This document shows, one piece after another, positions 28,582-37,646 of a DNA stretch of 64,000 bases. The stretch lies in contig OZ242200.1 in assembly GCA_965205995.1 (NCBI GenBank), positions 1,364,001 to 1,428,000 on the forward strand, read 5' to 3'. Made by a program: the position numbers and the translations under genes. The stretch is from MPNO01 sp965205995. Its GTDB lineage: Bacteria; Pseudomonadota; Alphaproteobacteria; MPNO01. The number at the start of each line of letters is the position of its first letter. Position 1 is the first letter of the stretch. Below the pieces are notes generated by a model that saw only the letters and a list, made by a program, of their open reading frames with translations, was not told where the DNA came from and made no database searches.

Positions 28582-29984
28582 GCCGCGCCCTTCAGGCGGA
28601 TCCGCTCACGCACGAAGGCCTTGATGGGCGCGAGGTCGTTGGCGAAGGTCTCGACCCGTTCGGGACGTTCCATCAGCGCCGCCAGGCGGGGCGGCAATTC
28701 CGGCCGCGTGCCGGTGGCGGCCTCCACCGCGTCGGGGAACTTGGCCGGGTGGGCGGTGGCCAGCGTAATCAGTGGGACCTCCGGATCGCGCCTCCGCGCA
28801 CCGCCGACCCCGTGGCCGACGGCGCTGTGGGGGTCGAGCAGCACATGCGAGCGCGCGAAGACCTCGGCGATCGTCCGCCGGGTCTCGTCGTCGTCGTGCC
28901 GGCCCGCCGCGAAAAGGTCGCGGATGCGGGCCATCGTCACCGCCGCCACGGTCATCTGCCCGGACTGACGGAAACGCTGCATCGCCCGACGCACCGCGGC
29001 GGCGTCGCGGCGCACGAAATCGTAGAGCAGGCGCTCGAAATTGCTCGACACCTGGATATCCATGCTGGGGCTTATCGTCGGCACCACATCGCCGATCTCC
29101 ATGACTCCGGTTTCCAGGAAGCGCGCGAGTATATCATTGCGATTGGTCGCGATGATGAGCTGGTCGATTGGCAATCCCATGCAGCGCGCGGCATAGCCCG
29201 CGAAAACATTGCCGAAATTCCCGGTGGGCACCGCGAACGCGACCCGCCGGCCGGGCGCGCCGAGCGCGACCGCGCTGGAGACGTAATACACCGCCTGGGC
29301 GGCGATCCGCGCCCAGTTGATCGAGTTGACGGCGGTGAGCCGGCAATCGGCGCGGAATCGGGCGTCGACGAACATCGCCTTCACCAGATCCTGGCAGTCG
29401 TCGAAGGTCCCTTCGACGGCGATGTTGTGGACGTTTGCCGCGTCGACCGTCGTCATCTGGCGGCGCTGCACCTCGGACACCCGTCCCTTCGGGTGCAGCA
29501 CGAAAATCTCGATCCCGGCCCGGTCGCGGCAAGCCTCTATCGCCGCCGACCCGGTATCGCCGGAGGTCGCGGCGACGATCGTCACCTTCTCGCCGCGCTT
29601 GGCGAGCACGTGATCGAACAGCCGGCCGACGATCTGGAGGGCGTAGTCCTTGAAGGCGAGCGTCGGCCCGTGGAACAGCTCCAGCAGCCAGTCATTGGCG
29701 TCGAGATGCACCAGGGGGGCGACCGCCGGATGTTCGAATTCGGCATAGGCTGCGGCGGCGATCTCGCCGAGCGTCGCCTCGCCGATCCCGGGTACGGTGA
29801 ACGGCGCCATGAGTCGCGCCGCGACCTCGTGATAGGGAAGGGCCGCAAGCCCGGCGAGCGCCGCGGCATCGAAGCGGGGCCAGGTTTCCGGCAGATACAG
29901 GCCGCCGTCGGGCGCGAGACCGCTCAGCAGCACATCCTCGAATTCCAACGGCGGGGCCTCGCCCCTTGTACTCACATAGCGCAC
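28578..29984 (-). CDS. thrC: Threonine synthase
   Basis: PLP enzyme converting O-phosphohomoserine to threonine; 468 residues. The start is GTG 29984 (reads VRYVSTRGEAPP), with GGAAAGGGG upstream. The PLP lysine is K112 in PTLAFKDYALQ. Also visible are AATSGDTGSAAIEA and the phosphate-binding region FAVPTGNFGNVFAGY. It is the first gene of a pair with the M16 peptidase, with a predicted promoter at 30012-30040. Confidence 0.97.
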   Translation of the reverse strand: MRYVSTRGEAPPLEFEDVLLSGLAPDGGLYLPETWPRFDAAALAGLAALPYHEVAARLMAPFTVPGIGEATLGEIAAAAYAEFEHPAVAPLVHLDANDWLLELFHGPTLAFKDYALQIVGRLFDHVLAKRGEKVTIVAATSGDTGSAAIEACRDRAGIEIFVLHPKGRVSEVQRRQMTTVDAANVHNIAVEGTFDDCQDLVKAMFVDARFRADCRLTAVNSINWARIAAQAVYYVSSAVALGAPGRRVAFAVPTGNFGNVFAGYAARCMGLPIDQLIIATNRNDILARFLETGVMEIGDVVPTISPSMDIQVSSNFERLLYDFVRRDAAAVRRAMQRFRQSGQMTVAAVTMARIRDLFAAGRHDDDETRRTIAEVFARSHVLLDPHSAVGHGVGGARRRDPEVPLITLATAHPAKFPDAVEAATGTRPELPPRLAALMERPERVETFANDLAPIKAFVRERIRLKGAA

Positions 29985-30011
29985 TCACCGCCCCTTTCCT
30001 TCGACGTTGGG

Positions 30012-30040
30012 CATATACGCCGCCAGCCGCCCGCAGACAA
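30012..30040 (-). promoter_or_regulatory. Predicted promoter of thrC-M16 operon
   Basis: On the minus strand TTGTCT (30035-30040) and TATATG (30012-30017) are separated by 17 bases. The implied start is about 20 bases before the thrC GTG, giving a short leader. Confidence 0.5.
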
Positions 30041-30115
30041 ACGGATATTGGCCGGACCCGGCCCGGCGGGCGACCCCTCGTCAGTCCGACGGAATATTCC
30101 TATGCTCCGGCCGCG

Positions 30116-31216
30116 ATGACCGGCCTCGACCGCAACACGCTCAGCCTCGGACTGTTTGGCGCCAACTGCTCCGGCGGCCTCGCCACCTCGACCTTCCCCG
30201 ACCGCTGGGACGCGAGCTGGGAGAACAACCTCGCGCTCGCCCGCATGGCGGACGATGCCGGCATGGATTTCATGCTGCCGCTCGGCCGCTGGATCGGCTA
30301 TGGCGGAAAGACCAACCACAACGGCTCCAATTTCGAGACCCTGACCTGGGCCGCCGGCATCCTCGCCGCCACAAGGCGCATCATGGCCTTCGGCACCCTG
30401 CATGTGACGCTGATAAACCCGGTCTTCGCCGCCAAGCAGATGGTCACCTGCCACCATATCGGCGGGGGCAGGTTCGGGCTCAACGTCGTTTGCGGCTGGT
30501 ACCAGAAGGAATTCGACATGCTGGGCGTCGACCTCGGCGCCCATGACCGCCGCTACGATCTCGGCCAGGAATGGCTCGATATCGTGAACCGGGTGTGGAC
30601 GGAAGACGAGCCGTTCGATTTCGACGGCGAGTTCTACACCCTGAGGTCCACCGTGCTCGAACCCAAGCCGCTCGACCGGCGCCGCCCGGTGCTGGTGAGC
30701 GCCGCGACGTCGCCGACCGGGCGCGCCTTCGCGCTGCGCAACGCGGACATGCTGTTCACCGTGGTCTGGGAGCTCGACAAGCTGCCCGCCCAGGCAGCCG
30801 AGATCCGGGGCGCGGCGAATGCGGAGGGCCGCGATGTCGGCATCTTTACCAACGCCTATGTGGTGTGCCGGCCGACCCGGAAGGAGGCGGAGGAATACCA
30901 CCACCACTACGCCGTCGAGCACCGCGATGAAGAGGCGGTCGAGACGATGGTGGTGGAACGCGGCTGGGACAGGCCGGGCATTCCCGAGGACCGCCGGCAG
31001 CTTTTCCGCCTGCGGGCGGCGGGTGGCAATAGCGGGTTTCCGATCGTCGGCGATCCGGATCTGGTGGCCGAGACCATGCGCCTTCTGTCGGCGGGCGGGG
31101 TGGCCGCGCTCGCCCTCGGCTTCCCCAACTATCTCAAGCATTTTCCGTATTTCCGCGACGAGGTCCTGCCGCGGCTGGAAAGGATGGGGCTCAGGGTGCC
31201 CGCCGGGCGCGGCTGA
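30116..31216 (+). CDS. LLM-class flavin-dependent monooxygenase (RutA-like)
   Basis: 366 residues from ATG 30116. Luciferase-like (alpha/beta barrel) two-component monooxygenase using FMNH2 and O2. The segment LGRWIGYGGKTNHNGSNFET, then GTLHVTLINPVFAAKQM and the GGGRFGLNVVCGWYQKEFDML loop resemble RutA (pyrimidine ring opening) and SfnG. Length is family-normal. A flavin reductase partner is not in the window. Its last 26 bases overlap the convergent MFS gene. It opens an island with permeases and an HpaB-type oxygenase. The substrate is not predictable by eye. Confidence 0.88.
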   Translation: MTGLDRNTLSLGLFGANCSGGLATSTFPDRWDASWENNLALARMADDAGMDFMLPLGRWIGYGGKTNHNGSNFETLTWAAGILAATRRIMAFGTLHVTLINPVFAAKQMVTCHHIGGGRFGLNVVCGWYQKEFDMLGVDLGAHDRRYDLGQEWLDIVNRVWTEDEPFDFDGEFYTLRSTVLEPKPLDRRRPVLVSAATSPTGRAFALRNADMLFTVVWELDKLPAQAAEIRGAANAEGRDVGIFTNAYVVCRPTRKEAEEYHHHYAVEHRDEEAVETMVVERGWDRPGIPEDRRQLFRLRAAGGNSGFPIVGDPDLVAETMRLLSAGGVAALALGFPNYLKHFPYFRDEVLPRLERMGLRVPAGRG

Positions 31217-32513
31217 GCGCGACGCCGGCGGCGAGCCGGACCTTGCGCGGCGCCGCCATCCAGATGCAGAAGATCGAGGCGAGCGCGAGCGCGACGCAGA
31301 GCGTGAACGCCGGCGCATAGCTTCCCGCGCGGTCGAAGATCACCCCGGTCACCCACGGACCGGCGCCGGCGCCGAGATTGCCGCCGACGCTGATGAAGCC
31401 GAACACCACGGCGAAGCGGGGCCCGGAATAGATGTCCAGAACGATCGTGCCGTAGAGCGCGCCGAGCCCGTATCCGAACAGGCCCTGGCAGGCGACGATC
31501 GCATAGACCAGGAGCGGCGAGGGCGCGGCCTCGATCGCCAGCAGGAAGACATAGCAGAGCGCGAAGCCGGAGAGCGCGATCGTCCAGCCCCACTCCCGGC
31601 CGATACGGTCCGACACGCCGCCGACCCCGATCTGCCCGAAAATTCCGCAGAATCCGACGAGACCGAGGGCAAGCGCGGCGAAGTCGGGCGCAAAGCCCAA
31701 ATCCAGCAGATATTTGGTCTGGTGCACCTGAACCGCGTACCAGGCGAACAGGCCGGTGAAATACCCGCCTGTCACCCACCAGAAGCGGGTCGTCCGCAGG
31801 GCGCGGGCGAGCGTCCACTCGGTGGCGGCCCAGCGCCGGTCGACCACGGTGTCGAATCTCGCGGCGCTGGGCTTGTCCCCGCGCCGGTTGTGCCCGTCGG
31901 GTTCGAGCCCGACCGCGGCCGGATCCCTTCGCTGGGCGATGACATTGAGCGGGATGACCACGGCCACGAGAAGCACGGCGAGCGACAGACAGGCATGCCG
32001 CCAGCCCTCGGTTTCGATGACCCGCTGCATCCAGGGCAGGATGACGATGGCGCCGACGCCGACGCCGGAGAACGCGATCCCGGTGGCCAGGCCGCGGCGG
32101 CGGACGAACCAGGTCGGGATGAACATCGCGTGGCCGGCATAGCTCATCGTCACCGCGAAGCTCACCGTCATGAAGCCGAGGGTGAGATAGAATTCGACCG
32201 GGGTCGTCGCCATGGTGGCGCATACCAGCCCGGTCGCGGTAATCGCCGCGCCCGCCGGGATCATCACCTGCGGGCCGAAACGCGTCATCACGAAGCCGAG
32301 CGTCGGCACCAGCATGACCGAGGCGGCGAAGCCGATCGAGAACGCCCCCGCGGTCACCCCGCGCTCCCAGCCGAACTCGTCGAGGATCGAGGGGAAGAGA
32401 AGCGAGAACGAGGTCCGGGCGCTGACGCCGACCGACATGGTCACGAAGGCGACCCCGACAACCACCCAGCCGTAATAGAACGGCAGCCGGGCGGCGATGG
32501 AACGTCCGGTCAT
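31191..32513 (-). CDS. MFS transporter (monocarboxylate/oxalate-formate-like)
   Basis: 440 residues with about 12 membrane spans. The N-terminus (FYYGWVVVGVAFVTMSVGV) and the SILDEFGWERGVTAGAFSIG segment resemble the monocarboxylate/oxalate-formate MFS group, and a positively charged loop follows the fifth span. It faces the flavin monooxygenase and overlaps its 3' end by 26 bases. A single T separates the next upstream gene from its start, so it is in an operon with a second, related MFS gene. Confidence 0.88.
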   Translation of the reverse strand: MTGRSIAARLPFYYGWVVVGVAFVTMSVGVSARTSFSLLFPSILDEFGWERGVTAGAFSIGFAASVMLVPTLGFVMTRFGPQVMIPAGAAITATGLVCATMATTPVEFYLTLGFMTVSFAVTMSYAGHAMFIPTWFVRRRGLATGIAFSGVGVGAIVILPWMQRVIETEGWRHACLSLAVLLVAVVIPLNVIAQRRDPAAVGLEPDGHNRRGDKPSAARFDTVVDRRWAATEWTLARALRTTRFWWVTGGYFTGLFAWYAVQVHQTKYLLDLGFAPDFAALALGLVGFCGIFGQIGVGGVSDRIGREWGWTIALSGFALCYVFLLAIEAAPSPLLVYAIVACQGLFGYGLGALYGTIVLDIYSGPRFAVVFGFISVGGNLGAGAGPWVTGVIFDRAGSYAPAFTLCVALALASIFCIWMAAPRKVRLAAGVALSRARRAP

Positions 32514-33746
32514 TCAGGCCCCGGCGGCCGCGAGCGCCGGGCTGCCGCCGCGGTTCTCGCGGATCAGGATGGAGAGGAACGCGGCCAGCAAGGCGAGCGA
32601 GAACGACACGATCCAGACCCAGTCATAGCGCGCGAAAAGCTCGAACAATTGGCCGCCGAGGAACGAACCCGCCGCCGCGCCGAGGGAATGGGAGGCGAAG
32701 ATGAGACCCATCGTGAAGCCCATGATGTGCCGCCCGATATGGCTCGCAACGAGGCTGGCCACGATGGGAAAGGTGGCGTAGTCGAAGCTGCCGAACAGCA
32801 CCGCGAAGGCGAACAGGAGCGGCGAGCTCCCGGCAATCTGCATGAGAATCAGGAAAGTCAGCGCCCGCATGAAGTAGATCAAGGCGAGCAGCGCCGGGCG
32901 GTGGAAGCGATCGGAGAGGTGGCCGAAGGCGATCATCCCGACGAGGCTGAAGGCCGACAGGACCCCGTAGGCGGCGGCGCCTTCGAAGAGCGGAAAGCCG
33001 CATGTGACGGCGTAGGGTATCAGGTGGATCTTGACCACCCCGGCGGTGGTGAATCCGCAGATCGCGAACCCGCCGGCGAGCAGCCAGAAAATCCGCTGAC
33101 GGGCAAGCTCCCGGAATACGGCAAGAAACCCCCGGCGGGCGCGCCGATCCGGTTTCCCTCGGGCGGCAGGAATCTCGCGCCGGCCGATCAGGAGAGTCAC
33201 CGCGATCGCGGTGGTGACCACGGCCGCGGCTGCAATCAGCAGGCTCGACCGCCACCCCAACAGCCCGATCAACACCGCCAGTAGCGGCATCAGCGCGATC
33301 TGGCCCGCGGTGCTGCCCGATGTCGCGATCCCGGTGGCGAGGCCGAGGCCGCGGTCGAAATTGGCCGCGACCGTGGTCGACACCAGCGACGGCGAGATGG
33401 CGGCGTAGCCGGCGCCGCCGATGATGCCGATGAACAGCACCAGCTGCCAGGGCTCCGACATGAACGCCGCGAGCCCCGCCCCGAGCGCGGCAAGCGCCAT
33501 GCCGATCGCATAGACCGGCCGCGCGCCGTGCCGGTCGAGCATCATCCCGGCGAGGGGCGCGACAAGCGCCATCGTGGTCAGCATCACCGCGCCGGCCGAC
33601 GAGACGAGGCCATAGCTCCAGCCGAGATCCTCCTTGAGGAAGGGCATCAGCAGGCCGATGGAATTGCGCGCCGTGATCACGATGCCGAGCATCAGGAACA
33701 GCGCGCCGACGACGACCCATCCCTTGCGGGGCGAGCGCGCTTCCAT
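32514..33746 (-). CDS. MFS transporter (second of a pair)
   Basis: 410 residues, about 12 membrane spans, with the same MFS group features as the next gene (KGWVVVGALFLMLGIVI; FLKEDLGWSYGLVSSAGAV). The stop at 32514 abuts the start of the next MFS gene at 32513. The two proteins share the same general layout but are clearly different sequences. An adjacent HpaB-type monooxygenase gene suggests uptake of an aromatic or small organic acid, an inference from context. Confidence 0.88.
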   Translation of the reverse strand: MEARSPRKGWVVVGALFLMLGIVITARNSIGLLMPFLKEDLGWSYGLVSSAGAVMLTTMALVAPLAGMMLDRHGARPVYAIGMALAALGAGLAAFMSEPWQLVLFIGIIGGAGYAAISPSLVSTTVAANFDRGLGLATGIATSGSTAGQIALMPLLAVLIGLLGWRSSLLIAAAAVVTTAIAVTLLIGRREIPAARGKPDRRARRGFLAVFRELARQRIFWLLAGGFAICGFTTAGVVKIHLIPYAVTCGFPLFEGAAAYGVLSAFSLVGMIAFGHLSDRFHRPALLALIYFMRALTFLILMQIAGSSPLLFAFAVLFGSFDYATFPIVASLVASHIGRHIMGFTMGLIFASHSLGAAAGSFLGGQLFELFARYDWVWIVSFSLALLAAFLSILIRENRGGSPALAAAGA

Positions 33747-33802
33747 GTCGGATTCTTGTCCTGCGACCGGGGGGCGGCGGCAGTCCGGGTTGCCGCCGCT
33801 TC

Positions 33803-35299
33803 CTACTCTGCCGCCTCGCTCGCGCCGCCCTGGCCAGGGCCGATCGAGGCGGCGAGGTCGTAGCGGGCGAGCATCTCGTCGACCAGCCCGGTTGCCGCCT
33901 GCCAGTCATAGGTGCGGTAGGCGTGGCCGCGGGTGACGAACTGCGCGCCGGCGTAGAACATCTCGTATTGCGCATGGCGCGAGGCGAATTCCGAACCGAT
34001 CGCGTCCCAGGCGAGCTTGAGGAACTTCACCCGCGCCTCGGGATCGGCCACCGGCGATTTCTGGGTCCGCTCGATATAGCCGGCGAGCGCCGGGTTGGCG
34101 AAATCCCTGGCCGAGGACGGCAGCATGATCAGCGCGCCGCCCGCGAGCTCGCGGAGCTTGGTTATGAAGTTGGGATAAAGCTCCTGGGTTAACACCTGGG
34201 AGGAGTACATCAGGTTGCGGTCGGGGACGTAGTAGCCGTGATACGAACCGCCGCCGGCTTCCATGCCGTAGACCAGCCCCTTGACCATCGCGGTCTGCGC
34301 GGCGAGATGGCCGAGCTGTTCGCGGACCGAGGGAATGCCCGCCGTGCCGATGGTCTCGGTAATCTTGTGGGCAACGCCGACGAGGAACTGCATCTTCACC
34401 ATCAGGCGGATCTGCGCCTGATAGTTCTGCATGTAGTGGGCGTAGGTGTCGGAGAATTGGGCGCGCGCCATGCCGGTGTCGCGATAGACGAAGACCCGCT
34501 CCCACGGCACCTTGACGTCGTCGAAATAGATCAGCGCGTCGTTCTCGTCGAAATGGGTCGACAGCGGGTAGTCGTATTCGCTGGTCACCGCGCCCTCGTA
34601 GGAGCGACGCGAGAGCACCTTGACGCCCTTTTGCGCCATCGGCACGGCGAAGGAGATGGCGTATTTCTCCTCGCCGGGCTTGAGCGGCTGGATGTTCGCG
34701 CACAGGACCTCGTTCGCCATGATCGAGCCGGTGCCCAGCATCTTGGCGCCGCGCACCGTGATGCCCTCGGAATCCTCGTCGACCACGCCGCAGGTCAGGA
34801 ATTCCTCGTCCTGCTCGCCGGTGTCCTTCGACCGGTCGGCCTGCGGGTTGATGATGACGTAGGTCATGTAGATGTCGTTGTCCCGCGCCCAGGCGTAGTA
34901 GTCGAGCAGCGCCTGCGCGCGCGCCTCGCTGTGCTGCCGGAACAAATGGATGCCCATCACCTGTCCCGCCATCGACGATGCGATGTGGTCCGGAGACCGG
35001 CCCAGCCACCCCCCCGAAAGCCGCATCCAGGCGACGATCGCCTTGCGCCGCTCGACCAGCTCTTCATAGGATTTGGTGAGCTGCCAGGCGCGGTTGACCC
35101 GCTCGCCGCTGGTCGGCGATTCGAAGGTCATCAGATCGAGGTTTTCGGGCCGGCACTGGAAGTCGTAGAGCGCGCAGGCCGCGTCGATCGCGTTCCGGTA
35201 GGCCGGGTGGACGGTAACGTCGCCGACGCAGACGCCGTCGAGATAGACCTCGCGCCCGTCTCGCAGACTCTCTCGGTGCTTGCTTCCGTCCTTCGGCAT
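33803..35299 (-). CDS. HpaB-family flavin-dependent monooxygenase, oxygenase component
   Basis: 498 residues, the size of 4-hydroxyphenylacetate 3-hydroxylase oxygenases (acyl-CoA dehydrogenase fold, uses free FADH2). Family stretches are VYLDGVCVGDVTVHPAYRN at the N-terminus, MTYVIINPQADRSKD near residue 145, and VPWERVFVYRDTGMARAQFS near residue 275. The HpaC-like flavin reductase is not nearby. The substrate could be a phenol or another planar aromatic; members of the family also act on chlorophenols and pyrroles. It lies upstream of, and co-directional with, the two MFS genes. Confidence 0.9.
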   Translation of the reverse strand: MPKDGSKHRESLRDGREVYLDGVCVGDVTVHPAYRNAIDAACALYDFQCRPENLDLMTFESPTSGERVNRAWQLTKSYEELVERRKAIVAWMRLSGGWLGRSPDHIASSMAGQVMGIHLFRQHSEARAQALLDYYAWARDNDIYMTYVIINPQADRSKDTGEQDEEFLTCGVVDEDSEGITVRGAKMLGTGSIMANEVLCANIQPLKPGEEKYAISFAVPMAQKGVKVLSRRSYEGAVTSEYDYPLSTHFDENDALIYFDDVKVPWERVFVYRDTGMARAQFSDTYAHYMQNYQAQIRLMVKMQFLVGVAHKITETIGTAGIPSVREQLGHLAAQTAMVKGLVYGMEAGGGSYHGYYVPDRNLMYSSQVLTQELYPNFITKLRELAGGALIMLPSSARDFANPALAGYIERTQKSPVADPEARVKFLKLAWDAIGSEFASRHAQYEMFYAGAQFVTRGHAYRTYDWQAATGLVDEMLARYDLAASIGPGQGGASEAAE

Positions 35300-35432
35300 C
35301 CGGGCCCCCTCTCCCGTCGAACGCGGCGCGGCAACTGGCTCGCCGCTCCATCATAACAGCATTGGCCGAAGTTGCAGCGAAGCGGGCGCGCGCCTATGTT
35401 GCGGCCCGCCGCAAATGGCGGGAGGAGTTGCG

Positions 35433-36152
35433 ATGGAGCATGTTCAGGCGGGCTTTCCCGAACCGGGCCCGCTATACTTGGAACCGACCCGGTATTTCGA
35501 CCACGACACGCCGTCGGTCCGGGAGTTCGCGCTGGCGAAGACCGCCGGCGCGGAAACGCCGGTCGCCAAGGCGGTCGCGCTGTTCTACGCGATCCGCGAC
35601 GAGATCCGCTACGACCCCTACTCCATAACGGACGACCGCGAGGACTACAGGGCGAGCCGCGTGCTGGAAGCCGGCGCCGCGTTCTGCGTGCCCAAGGGCA
35701 ATCTCCTCGTCGCCTGCGCGCGCGCGGTCGGCATCCATGCCGGGCTCGGGCTGTCGGACGTCACCAACCATCTCTGCACCGAGCGCCTGCTGACGCTGAT
35801 GGGGGGCGGCAATCTCTTCATCCACCACGGCTACGGGGTGCTCCATCTCGACGGGCGCTGGGTCAAGGCGGCGGCGACGTTCAACCTGGAGCTGTGCGAG
35901 AAGTTCGACGTCCTGCCGACCGAATTCGACGGCACCGGCCACGCTTTGTTCCAGGAATTCGACGGCCAGGGCCGGCGGCATATGGAATATCTCAGGGATC
36001 ACGGCGTCTGGTCGGATTTCGACTACGACCGGGTGATCGGCGATTTCCGCAGCCTCTACCCGGACTCGCTGTTCGAGGATTGCGCCGTCGAACGGGCGAA
36101 GAACGCCGCGAAGAAGACCGCCCGCTTCGAGGACGAGCGACCGGTCGTTTGA
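35433..36152 (+). CDS. Transglutaminase-like domain protein
   Basis: 239 residues from ATG 35433, preceded by GGGAGGAG. The transglutaminase-like core has the cysteine in AAFCVPKGNLLVACARAVG near residue 83, a histidine in NLFIHHGYGVLHLDGRW, and an aspartate in the same stretch, a plausible Cys-His-Asp triad. Such bacterial proteins can be peptidases or amidases; no substrate is known. Its stop overlaps a TTG start of the broken hydratase, so they were likely co-translated. Confidence 0.82.
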   Translation: MEHVQAGFPEPGPLYLEPTRYFDHDTPSVREFALAKTAGAETPVAKAVALFYAIRDEIRYDPYSITDDREDYRASRVLEAGAAFCVPKGNLLVACARAVGIHAGLGLSDVTNHLCTERLLTLMGGGNLFIHHGYGVLHLDGRWVKAAATFNLELCEKFDVLPTEFDGTGHALFQEFDGQGRRHMEYLRDHGVWSDFDYDRVIGDFRSLYPDSLFEDCAVERAKNAAKKTARFEDERPVV

Positions 36153-36843
36153 CCGCGGAAGACGCGGCGGAAGCGGCGGCGCTGCTCGGCCGGGCGCGGC
36201 AAAGCGACGCGGCGGTCGAACCCCTCCCCGATTCGCTCCGGCCGGCGGACGAGGCGGGCGGCTACCGCGTCCAGCGGGCGCTCCGTGCGTGGTTCGCGGA
36301 AAACGGCGACCCGCCCCCTGCCGGATACAAGCTCGGCTGCACCACCCCCGTCATGCAGGCGATGCTCGGCCTCGACGCGCCGGTCTATGGCGGCGTCCGC
36401 GCCGGAGATGTCCATCCGAGCGGCGCAAAGCTGGCGTCGGCCAGGTTCCGGGCGCCCGGAATCGAGTGCGAAATCGCGGTCCGGCTGGCGACTGGTCCGC
36501 GTTCGGCACGCCCTCGCTGATCGCCGACGATTTCTTTCAGGCCGCCTGCATCCTGGGAACGCCGGCGGCGGATTGCGACCCGATGGCGCTCGACAGCCTG
36601 ACCGGGCGGACCCTGGTCGACGGCGCGGAAACCGGCCGGGGAAGCGGCGCCGACGTGCTCGGCCATCCTCTCGACGCCGTCGCATGGCTGGCCCGCGCGT
36701 TGGGCCGCCACGGCGCGGTCGCCGACGCGGGCAGCCTGGTCATGACGGGGTCCCTGGTGGGGACGGTGTGGCTGAAGAGCTTCCCCGCGGCCGCCCGGGT
36801 GGAGATCGAGGGGATCGGCGCGGCCGAGGCCAGGCTGGAATAG
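36149..36843 (+). pseudogene. 2-keto-4-pentenoate hydratase (MhpD-like), broken by internal deletion
   Basis: The first half, from TTG 36149, reads like MhpD/2-oxopent-4-enoate hydratase: YKLGCTTPVMQAMLGLDAPVYGG and then IECEIAVRLA. At about 36490 this frame runs into a stop (36520), while the second half continues in another frame from DWSAFGTPSLIADDFFQ to 36843. Between IECEIAVRLA and DWSAFG roughly 30-50 residues present in the family (including metal-binding and substrate parts) are missing. Both a deletion and a frame change are needed to explain this. A working hydratase is therefore unlikely. A sequencing artefact is possible for the frame change alone but not for the missing core. Confidence 0.7.
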
Positions 36844-36867
36844 CGTCGCGCCCGCTGGAAATCCGCC

Positions 36868-37491
36868 CTAGTCCTCGACGGCGACCGCCTTGCCGCCGAC
36901 GATCTTCTGGCCGACCGCCGGCACGCCGCCTTCCTCGCCCCAGCGCGGCGCCGATTCGATGTGGATCCCGAACTGGTCGAGCATCCTCATGCAGCTCTGG
37001 TCGACCACGTCCCGCAGCGTCACCGGCCGGTTGTAGAACGCCGGCACCGGCGGGAAGATCACCGCTCCGAGCCGGTTCAGGCGAATCAGGTTTTCGAGAT
37101 GACCCGCATGGAGCGGCGTTTCGCGAATCGCGATCAGCAGCGTGCGGCGCTCCTTGAGCACGACGTCGGCGGCGCGGCTGATCAAATCGCCGGTATTGCC
37201 CATGGCTACGTTCGACATGGTCTTGATTGAGCACGGCGCAATGACCATACCTTTCGAATGGAACGAGCCGGACGAGATCGACGCGCCGATATTTCCGACC
37301 TCATGCACCTCATCGGCGAGCGCGTTGATCTGCCCGATCTCGACATCGTGCTCCATCTTGAGGGTCAGCTTGGCCGACCGGCTCATGACCATATGGACCT
37401 CGAACGCCCCGGTCTGGCGCAGCATCTCCATCAGCCGCACCCCGTAGATCGTCCCGGTGGCGCCGGTGATGCCGACTATGATGCGATCCAT
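36868..37491 (-). CDS. ubiX: UbiX-family flavin prenyltransferase
   Basis: 207 residues, start MDRIIVGITGATGTIYGVRL. It prenylates FMN to the cofactor used by UbiD decarboxylases. Family motifs are GITGATGTIYGVRL, the GSFHSKGMVIAPCSIKTMSN block near residue 75, and FPPVPAFYNRPVTLRD near residue 145. No UbiD is next to it. It may serve a decarboxylase elsewhere, or belong with the flavin island. The symbol follows the family; the ubiquinone role itself is not shown. Confidence 0.9.
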   Translation of the reverse strand: MDRIIVGITGATGTIYGVRLMEMLRQTGAFEVHMVMSRSAKLTLKMEHDVEIGQINALADEVHEVGNIGASISSGSFHSKGMVIAPCSIKTMSNVAMGNTGDLISRAADVVLKERRTLLIAIRETPLHAGHLENLIRLNRLGAVIFPPVPAFYNRPVTLRDVVDQSCMRMLDQFGIHIESAPRWGEEGGVPAVGQKIVGGKAVAVED

Positions 37492-37515
37492 TTAACACCC
37501 TCCGACGACGCTGTC

Positions 37516-37524
37516 TGGTATAAT
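37516..37524 (+). promoter_or_regulatory. Extended -10 promoter element upstream of the L,D-transpeptidase
   Basis: TGGTATAAT (37516-37524) is a perfect extended -10 hexamer with TGn. No good -35 is found at the correct distance. It lies about 125 bases upstream of the transpeptidase start. Confidence 0.45.
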
Positions 37525-37646
37525 CGGGGCGCCAATCTAGCGGACGACACACATCGCGCAAAGGACGCCGCGGCGGGGCGCCGGGACCGCTGGGGCGGTG
37601 GAGATCGGACGATACCGGTCGGGACCGCGTATCGAGCGGCGGGAGC

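Noticed and set aside
30819..33284. An 821-codon plus-strand open frame across the flavin monooxygenase end and the MFS genes
   Set aside because: Antisense to two clear MFS transporters, low-complexity charged composition.
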